From contig NC_071355.1 of assembly GCF_943734655.1 (NCBI RefSeq), positions 205,832,939 through 205,896,938 on the forward strand: DNA of 64,000 bases. The letters run 5' to 3'. The notes below the pieces were generated by a model. That model was not told where the DNA came from. It saw nothing but the letters and a program-made list of their open reading frames with translations, and ran no database searches. Every line of letters starts with the position of its first letter. Within the stretch, counting starts at the first letter, position 1. The stretch is from Sabethes cyaneus (lineage: Eukaryota; Arthropoda; Insecta; Diptera; Culicidae). The position numbers and the translations under genes were made by a program. Shown here in pieces: positions 56,771-64,000 of this stretch.

Positions 56771-58098
56771 GCGAAAATTTCGAATTGTAATAGATTTAAA
56801 CACTTTCGTTTTTCTCCTCGTAAATTCAGAAATTCCTCTAAGATGCTCAAAATAAACTTTAATATAACCGACATTAATCAATTGAAAGTGTCAATACTTA
56901 ACATTGAAATATTCAATCCACCAGTAGACTCGCTGAATTGTTCATGAAGCAATTAAAATTCTCATGCGCAACGCTAACCTTCGGCAAAATACTTGGAACA
57001 GACGCACCACCACCGACCGACCAACCGTTCCGTAGCAAGTATGTCACTCGGAATGACGTCAGCACACGATCCTATGACGCTATCTCAGCGTTGATCCAAA
57101 CCGGTTGGTGACTGCAAAATCCGTCATCACATCGCATTGCGCATGATCAATGTTTGCTTTGCAACCGACGACGACAACGACGCCGACGACTAAAAATGAT
57201 GTGACGGGTTTATCTTTTGTTTTGCTGTTGGTTCCAAACCAGCTCGCAGCTAGTTTAAGGTGGAAGAAAGCTGAAAAATGTCGCTAAACCTAGCCATAAC
57301 CGCTCTCGATGTACTGTGCTATTTCATCGCGATATTTCCACGAAACAGAAACTGTCCAAATTTGCAATCACACGATTTTTTTCTCTCTTTTGGACGGGTG
57401 TTTTTCCTCTTTTGAGAATGTCACACGCGTTTTCTGTTTTTGTTTTTTAAAGGTCCTCGAATCAGGCTGTGCGAACTGGTTTTTGCCAGTTTGTTCACCC
57501 AAAAATGACCTATTTTTCGTACGCCAATTAAGAAATTTAATGACCATGATACTGTAGTATTCATTACTAAGATTTTTATTACTTTTACTAGAATGACTTT
57601 AGTGTATTTACTAATTCGGTTGTCTAGTAACTTACTGACGATAAATACATATTAGAAGTGGCAATCCTGCTTAATTTTAAAACTACCTTGTTGTTAATAA
57701 CCAGTTGTATTTTGTTCAAAAATTATCTAAAAATCTAACGCATCGCTTTTGAGGCAAACATTCTAGAATCATTTCCACACTTTCACTCGACCTTCGGAAT
57801 CTCCATTCAAAGCAAAGTGACATCGTTTACAATAAATAAGCCGATATAATACCTTCTTAAACACTCTATATTGTCTGAAAGGTGTGATACTAACTACACT
57901 GAAGAAGCATGTTGTCTGTGAATAGAATATGTTGCTGTTTGATGTTTATAATCGCATACTCGAACATTAATCTCCATGAACAAGCGAAAAGTTGTATTCT
58001 ATATTCAATGTTTCCTGTTCAGTTTCACCATTTGACACCCAACAAGCGTTGTACATTTGCAGAAAATAATCATTCAACACATGAGTTTCTATTTTTTT
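56771..58098. other. No gene recognised; one palindromic TGACGTCA site
   Basis: Non-repetitive. At 56980-57250 the sequence is less AT-rich, with CCGACCGACCAACCG, a perfect TGACGTCA (57054-57061, the CRE/ATF consensus) and a GACGACGACAACGACG run. It may be regulatory DNA, by inference. Short frames at 57309-57557 and 57909-58118 have no domain. Confidence 0.3.
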
Positions 58099-58407
58099 TT
58101 AAACTGTTCGGCTGCTAGACCGTTCTAAAATTGTATCAAACGAACCTTGGAGGACATAGGTAAACAGATTCTTCAATGGCAACCATCGTGGGAAGCACTT
58201 GGCGGTGGCAAGAAGAAAGTACACATCCGATTCAGTCGCTAAAGACACGATTAGTGCTTGTGCGCCCGCATTCTCAAGTTCAACCATTACCGATTCAGGC
58301 CGAACACCATGGCCGAAGAAGATAAGGCATTTTTCTCGCTTCTTGAGTTGAAGTGCAAACCACTGCACTGCTGATGCTGGCCTGGCTGCGCTATGGATGG
58401 TTTTCAC
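58099..58407 (-). other. Unassigned open frame, 102 codons
   Basis: The minus-strand peptide begins MKTIHSAARPASAVQWFALQ and contains a central VELENAGAQALIVSLATESD. Codon use looks even and the stretch is less AT-rich than its flanks. Just upstream on the minus strand is TGCCTAG, which could be a splice acceptor. I do not recognise a family. It could be a host exon, a retrotransposon fragment or chance. Low confidence that it is coding. Confidence 0.25.
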
Positions 58408-58409
58408 TT

Positions 58410-59570
58410 ACAGGAGCTAGGCAGAACGTATCCTCCAAAGTGATGGCGTTATAATATAGGCCACGTGTCCGGAAGATGATTAAAACTGCCATGCAGGACA
58501 CTTTTCATTGCATTTTATATATGCTTAACTACTGGCAACAACTGGCAGCGCTCTTGCCTCTCGAGTTGAATACGTGACCGGCAGTAATCAGAACCGTTTT
58601 CAAACTGTTAACATTAACAGCATCCTATAGAAGCAGCAGTGATGCACGGGCATAAATTTTTCACTTGTTGAAGGTCTCTCAATCACGCATCCGTTTCGCA
58701 ATAGAATTATTACCTACAGACTGCTACTGGCTTAGGGTGGTAAAAAGTAACCCCAAACAATATTTATCTGAGTCGAGCAACAAAATTTCCGTTCGTTTCC
58801 TGAAAGCATGCCGTTGAAGCTCTGGAAAGTAGACGCGAAAGCGAGCTGTAAAAGTTAAAAGGAATTTAGCCGTAATAAAGTGGCTTCCGGCTCCGATAAA
58901 ATTTTCAGGATTTAGAGCATGAAAATTATCTCTGTGCGCGCGCTGACTGCCGGGAAGTTAACGGTGCCTGTGTATGATGCCACTTCCGACCGATGATGTT
59001 GTATACCTACACATAGCCCACCAGAGTGGGTGGTTCGGTGGCAAGAGTAAAGAAAGCGGATGCGCCGCCTTCCAGCCTGAATGTTATCTTTTAATGAAGA
59101 TACATCCCGAAGGGGAGTGGAGATGTTTGTAAATTTTGTCGAAACTTTATATTAAAATTAGTGCGAGCATGTAAGTGTTCACATTTTCTGTTTTATATTA
59201 TCGCCTTCAAATCTCTGAGTAATTAAACGATTCACCGATTTTTGCTACTGTGAGTGTTGGCACAGTTGCATTGAGAAACTTAACGGAAATATTGAGGTTT
59301 GGTTTAATTGTCAGCTGTTTTTAACTAAAGTTAAAAATAAATAGAAGTAACGTTTCAAAGGTACTTACGTTTAAAAAAATCCTTTAAAATTCTGTAGCTT
59401 GCTTCGGAAGCCTATAGAGTTAAGAAATTAAACTCGCTAAAGTATTATCTAAAGGCTTGGTTGAAAATTTTTGGTGAAATAACGAATCTTATGATATATT
59501 GCGTAACGTTTCTGCCTACTACTTTTCAGGTATCATCTAACGCATTCTTATACTATTTACGCCACATTAA
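58410..59570. other. No gene recognised
   Basis: Non-repetitive DNA. The part at 58730-59110 is moderately GC-rich and free of repeats, as conserved non-coding DNA often is, but nothing specific can be named. Confidence 0.35.
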
Positions 59571-59577
59571 CATAGTA

Positions 59578-59752
59578 GGGGTATTCACGTAGTGCTTGCT
59601 ATGTTGCGTATACGACATATTACGTATTTATACTGCCGCTACTCGCATAACAGTTCCATCTCCATAGAAACCGGAACTGTAATGCGAATAGCGGCAGTAT
59701 ATACACGTAATGCTCCGTTTACGCAACATAGCAAGCACTACGTGAATACCCC
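59578..59752. mobile_element. 175-bp hairpin MITE with TAGTA duplication
   Basis: The arms GGGGTATTCACGTAGTGCTT and GCTATGTTGCGTA are repeated in inverted form. TAGTA flanks both sides (59573-59577, 59753-59757). The inner part also pairs (TACTGCCGCTACTCGCAT, AACAGTTCC). A related fragment, TACTGCCGTTACTCGCATAA, lies at 33088-33110. Confidence 0.85.
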
Positions 59753-59759
59753 TAGTATT

Positions 59760-61110
59760 TTTTCCAGTGGGTCGGCTTTATTCTGACCTATTGTACAAAT
59801 GGAAACTACCAAAAAAAAAATAGGAGAAATTAAATTCTTCACAACGCAATATTATTGCCAATAATAAAAGTCGTCGCTTGATTAGGCTTTTCCAAAATTC
59901 AAACAACTCTGCATTAAAAGTACGTTTGTCCATCCTAGGAACTATAAAATACCCTTCAGAAAATTTCAAGTAAATCATCAAGAAAACTCAAAGAACTCTT
60001 CATTAAATCACATTTGTCTGCACAGTGCACTGATAACGATCTTAAAATTAATGTTTGATGCGATGCAATTCTGTTCCGTCCTATCCAAATTTGTATCGGA
60101 CGGAGGAAGTGTACTTCCTTGTTCTCAAGGTGTAGCCGCATCCAAGGCATTCCACGTACGACAGCAAGTAAGACGCGTCATCATGTTGATGTTGTCCCAT
60201 CCTGTTCCTGTACCGAGTTCTGTTTTGTATACTTCTTTCCATGCAACACTATGCCACCTACAAAATTTTCTTTAAAAATCAGATGTGTTGTGATATACTA
60301 CACGACCGCCTGCTTGACGCAGGACTATGTTAGTCTTGGTGTCCCGATTATAATAGAAACAGCTAACGTTCGACCAACTCATGCATGTCCAACGCTCCAA
60401 AGAAACTATTTTACTTGACCATGCTTAATATTTTACAGTTGCCCAGAAGCTTGTAATGAAAGTTTACAATTTACTGTATTGCATAAAATTCAATCAGAAA
60501 CGTACAAAAATGGTTCTCTTCATTTATCAGATGAATTTTCGTATCTAAAAGGTGCCCTCTGTGATTTTCCAATTCGATAATGTCGATTTAACTCTTCAAA
60601 GGTATTTTAGCAACCCCCATACTGACTGATTGATCTTAAAATACTTAGCGACGGTAGTAAAGTTTGCATGCACTTAATTTTCGACGATCTAGTCAACCCA
60701 AATGTGTGCTTCTAAATGTAGGAATTTAAATTCAACTCTTCCATGATAAATTTTGATAGCCGCAATAAAGAATAATTGACTTTGAACATACATTGCGATG
60801 GCGACTGAACTTTCATTAACTTAGTTTTCGTCGATCGAGTAAGCTTAATTGTGCATTACTATTATTACAAAACTTACTTGAGGCCAGAAGATTAAAAGGA
60901 CTGCACACTTAAAATGTTCGGTAAAATTTTACCATACTCTGAGCAAGCGTTCGGTAAAAATTTCGATGGTGCCAATTGTTATTATAAGTATCATTCTGTG
61001 CACCATTATGGCTACGACCGTCACCATTTTTACCTTTGTTATTTTAAATTTTAATGGATAAATTTATTCGTCCTGAAATGGGTAGTTTTTGTTAATTGAT
61101 GAGCTTTTTA
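59760..61110. other. No gene recognised
   Basis: AT-rich unique sequence. Frames at 60051-60418 (plus) and 59956-60150 (minus) overlap and lack domains. Confidence 0.35.
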
Positions 61111-61115
61111 GAAAT

Positions 61116-61427
61116 CTAGGCTTTCTTCACAGTTTTCTTTGGCAATTGAACAGCTTGAATGTTCGGCACTGCTCCAGCTTGGGCAATCGCATCGCAATCG
61201 CAGACGAAAATTTGTTCAATTGTTCGTCGATTGTTTGTCGTTACGGATGACCAGCTGCAAATGGTGTGGGATTATTCTGGTCTTCTTGTTGTCACCAGCG
61301 GTATAGCGTGTCATTTCCAAAAATTCACATCCTCTATCACGGCTTTTTAATAGACGAGTACAGCAAACGGTAAATACAGCACAAATTGAACGGGACTTTT
61401 CCATACCCTTTTTGCGCGTCCAGATAT
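61116..61427 (-). pseudogene. Histone H2A pseudogene
   Basis: On the minus strand the copy starts at 61427 with ATATCTGGACGCG (start codon ATG changed to ATA). KSRS follows, then a shortened segment whose DNA still matches IHRLL and VYLAAVMEYL. The next part is in frame as EFLEM then GDNKKTRIIPHHLQLVIRND, where H2A has DNKKTRIIPRHLQLAIRND. After a frameshift it ends IAQAGAVPNIQAVQLPKK-TVKKA and a stop at 61116, against the canonical IAQGGVLPNIQAVLLPKK. It is 312 bp against about 375 for a 124-residue H2A, with deletions, frameshifts and a lost start. No histone 3' stem-loop is seen downstream. The C-terminus is that of canonical H2A, not H2A.Z or H2Av. Confidence 0.85.
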
Positions 61428-61599
61428 GGAACGACTTTTAATTTTGATCTACTGCGAAAGAAATAGCGCTAAACTGATGCCGTCCACCGACTTACCTCTC
61501 GTTATGCGCCAGAGCAACAATCGATCAAAAGGTTCAGTTACATAAGTATTGAAATGATAAAAATGGGGTGCACTTAAATTGTACCTCATTACTTAATTT

Positions 61600-62660
61600 A
61601 CTTTATTGGCGACGGTCCGTCATCAATCCTGCGCCGAACGGATTATGGTCGTTCAATACTGTCGGTCTTGTGCTACCGTTCTCCAATCCCCTCGAACACC
61701 AGCAGAACGTGCAAGGTCCTGTGCATATCAATCGGGTGCGGGGTCTGCCCCAAAGTCGACGGCCTCTTCTTCTTTCTCCATTGAAAATAGTTTAGGCTAC
61801 TTTTTCGTCGGGCATTCTCGCCTCGTGCCCAGCCCACCGTCTGCCACATTGTACTACCTTTACTATATCAGCATATTTGTAGACTTGATACAGCTCGTGG
61901 TTCATGCGTCTGCGCCACACTTTGTTTTCCATTTTGCCACCAAGTATTGATCGCAGAATTTTACGCTCAAAAATCCCAATCACTCGTCGGTCAGCTTCCT
62001 TTAGTGTCGTTACACGGTTGTTACAAAGTAGGTGTGGTAACCGAATTATGACTAATTTCAGTCGTAATCCGGTTGCTTCAACTAAATGAACCTAAAGTGT
62101 GCTACTTGGGCAGTGCCACCGGGCGGATTAGTGTTCTGTAAAGCGCAAGTTTTGTGCGAATTTGCAAACTACAGGACTTCAACTGGCTATGTGACCCGTA
62201 GAAAGCCCGATTCGCGGCTGCGATTTGTCATTTCATTTCGTGGTTTACATCGTTATGACATGTTATGAGCGTACCAAAGTATATGAATTCCTAAACTACT
62301 TCATATCGTTCCCCATTCAGCTCCACCTCGGCACCAATACCGTTGAAACATCCGCGATCCCTGTCAGCAATCGGGTACTTCATTTTAGCGGTTTTAATGG
62401 TAAGTCGTTGCTTCCCTTATAAAAGGCCTAAAGGCCTCTTCTACTGCTCTATGGTTGATTCCGATGATATCGACGTCATATTCAAAACTAAGCAGCATTT
62501 GAGACTTCGTATTGATAGTCCCGTTCCTTACCACGTTCGCTCTTCGTATTGCACCTTCCAAGGCAATGTTGAATATCAGGTTAGAGAGTGCATCCCCTTG
62601 CTTCAGTCCATCCAACGCACTAGGAGCAAAAACCGAGAGAAAAACGGCAAGCAATAGGTA
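61600..62660 (-). pseudogene. Non-LTR reverse transcriptase relic (palm to C-terminus)
   Basis: From 62640 downward on the minus strand: GLKQGDALSNLIFNIALE (RT motif), then FEYDVDIIGI where FADDVDIIG is normal, so the catalytic pair is broken. KTAKMKYPIADRDRG, then GIGAEVELNGERYEVV and LIRPVALP follow. An insertion of about 95 bp (62010-62105) replaces the YGHE-W motif. Next come KEADRRVIGIFERKILRSIL, then VWRRRMNHELYQVYKYADIV, then GRRWAGHEARMPDE and a GRRRGR-L-GRPRTR tail. The order is that of RTE-like LINEs in insects. Frameshifts make it inactive. It belongs with 1-340 and 37875-38168. Confidence 0.85.
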
Positions 62661-62769
62661 AGGTAGGAATGATAAGAAGCATTTAAATAGATCTCAGCTC
62701 ACTTTGATTGATCGCGTATGATAGACAAAAAACTAAAATATTAGGGAATAACTACTTTTGCATTGTGTC

Positions 62770-63420
62770 ATAAAAATGCTGATATTTTGACGTAGGACTA
62801 CGTCTTACGGCAAGTTTTGAGATAGGGTGTCATTCCAAAAAATCGAAAAATGCGAGCGTCACGAAAAATGAAAGGTTTTGAGCGCTAATAACTCAGCGGT
62901 TTTCCGATCGATTTTCAATATTCTTACACCAATCGATCGGAAAATCTTCTAAGAATTGACCCAAATGAAGAAAAGTATGGATTCTTGATGCTGAACTATT
63001 GAAAAATTGAAAATAATGAACTTATGTTTTACCAGAATTCTCGCTTCGTGATTGGTTGGAAGATTCTTTGCGATAATCTAAACCTATACCAATTTGATAT
63101 CTGTGCTTGGGAAGTAAGCCAAAACAAGTGACCAAGTTTCCTCATTTCAACAAGATTTCTTTGCACCGCGGTTAAACCTAGACCATTTTGATGTCCTTGC
63201 TTGGGAAGTACGTCAGAAAGAGTGACAAAGCCCTCTAGTGCCAACAGATTTCTTACGAACGCGATTAAACTTAGTCCAATTTGATGTCTGTGTTAGGGAA
63301 GTGTGCCAGAAAAAATGACACAAGTTCGTTGTTTCAACAGATCGCTAATTCTTTACTGCGAGACGATTAAACCTCGGCGAATTTGATATCTGTTTTGAAA
63401 AAATGTGCTACAGCTGTAGT
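62770..63420 (+). repeat. Dispersed repeat with about 105-bp tandem units
   Basis: From about 63060, four diverged units repeat (G)CGATTAAACCTAG-CCAATTTGATGTCTGTG-TTGGGAAGT-TGCCAGAAAAA-TGACAAAG, at starts near 63070, 63175, 63270 and 63367. The upstream part (62795-62970) carries CGATCGATTTTCAATATTCTTACACCAATCGATCG-like inverted words (CCGATCGATTTTC and CCAATCGATCGG) and no frame. It is probably the non-coding end of an unrecognised transposon. Confidence 0.65.
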
Positions 63421-63889
63421 GTTCGGTTAAAATACGACTCTGTCGAATACGCATGCTTGCCGTTTCATTAGAAGTGTGGTGAAAAGATGTGCTGTTGATA
63501 AAATAGGATTGAATTGGTAAAATCCCTTCAACGTGGGAAACCATGGATAATAAAAACAATCTTTAATTTCAGTAAGGTAGCAGGAAAGCAATAGTTTGTG
63601 TTCTTGATTTTGTTAAATTGTTTTCAAATGCACAATCTTTTGAGAATTGAACGTATGCAATGTTACTACTTTGATAAATGTTACATACAACGCATGTAGC
63701 ATGTATATATGAAGAATCGAATGATTACAAGCATGAATACATGCCACTATCCCTACAAAGAGACTTACGTAGTCCTGCGCCACCTATATATGCGGTCGTG
63801 TCTTGTACACAACCTCTCTGATTTTTTTTTAATAATTTGTGTTGGATAGGACGGGAATAGGCAATTACGACGAAGCAGCAACATACTAG
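63421..63889. other. No gene recognised
   Basis: AT-rich sequence with no repeats or domains visible. Confidence 0.35.
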
Positions 63890-64000
63890 AGATGGTCGGG
63901 TAGCGGAAAATTTGCCCGAAACCCGCACCCGTACCCGTACCCGCCGGGTTCGGGTCGGGTTCGGGTATTGAAAAAAAAAAAATTTGCGGGTTCGGGTCGG
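63889..64000. repeat. GGGTTCGGGTC-rich repeat cut by the window edge
   Basis: Starting GAGATGGTCGGGTAGCGG, the sequence contains runs of CCCGTACCCG and GGGTTCGGGTCGGG around an A-run (63971-63982). The C-rich and G-rich halves are near inverted repeats of each other. It could be the end of a DNA transposon (hAT-like start AGAGATG) continuing past the window. Confidence 0.45.

Noticed and set aside
57054..57061. TGACGTCA CRE site as a functional enhancer
   Set aside because: A single 8-bp match in 64 kb is not enough without a promoter nearby. It is mentioned only within the gap description.

Overview
The window looks like AT-rich, transposon-packed nuclear DNA of an insect, most likely a culicine (Aedes-type) mosquito. 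That assignment is inference. It rests on the mix of Tc1/mariner transposase relics, non-LTR reverse transcriptase relics, tRNA-headed SINE-like repeats, many hairpin MITEs and very long gene-free stretches. There are no bacterial-style operons and no intact long reading frame. The longest open frames lie inside 7-bp tandem arrays and are artefacts of a period that avoids stops.

Layout. 1-5.8 kb: two different non-LTR RT fragments, a tRNA-like repeat, and a 600-bp hairpin. 5.88-6.76 kb: a heptamer array, (CTCCCGT)n turning into (CTCCCTT)n. 6.77-11.06 kb: a TA-flanked MITE, then a roughly 62-bp satellite split by a 2,048-bp LTR-like insertion with a 4-bp target duplication and by a 225-bp MITE. 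11.65-13.74 kb: a 2-kb degenerate CCAAATTAGTC-like array split by a 408-bp solo LTR. 14-17.6 kb: Tc1/mariner fragments and a CR1-like RT relic. 17.70-20.24 kb: a compound heptamer array of (GTAAAAA)n and (GTATAAA)n. 21.9-31.2 kb: a dense MITE zone. It includes a family with CACAGAGAACAG termini and 7-bp target duplications, one copy of which carries a nested element arranged A-B-inverted A-B. 32.8-33.5 kb: three SINE-like copies. 34.4-35.4 kb: the best host-gene signal, a promoter-like motif pair followed by a first coding exon that encodes a signal peptide and ends in a splice donor. 36.6-42.5 kb: a TTAA-flanked MITE, RT and mariner relics, and a second long LTR-like insertion sitting inside a mariner terminal repeat. 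43-56.8 kb: more MITEs, a 1.9-kb dispersed element, a giant inverted repeat (arms about 1 kb) flanking a transposase relic, and a further Tc1/mariner relic. 57-64 kb: mostly unassigned DNA, a histone H2A pseudogene, an RT relic, and a repeat family with about 105-bp internal units.

The only host gene I can support is the 5' end of a secreted or membrane protein gene starting at 35305 (+). The DNA to its right is then probably its large first coding intron or an intergenic region. Everything else of protein origin is a broken transposon gene or the H2A pseudogene. Boundaries of relics are approximate unless a target-site duplication or terminal repeat is quoted.
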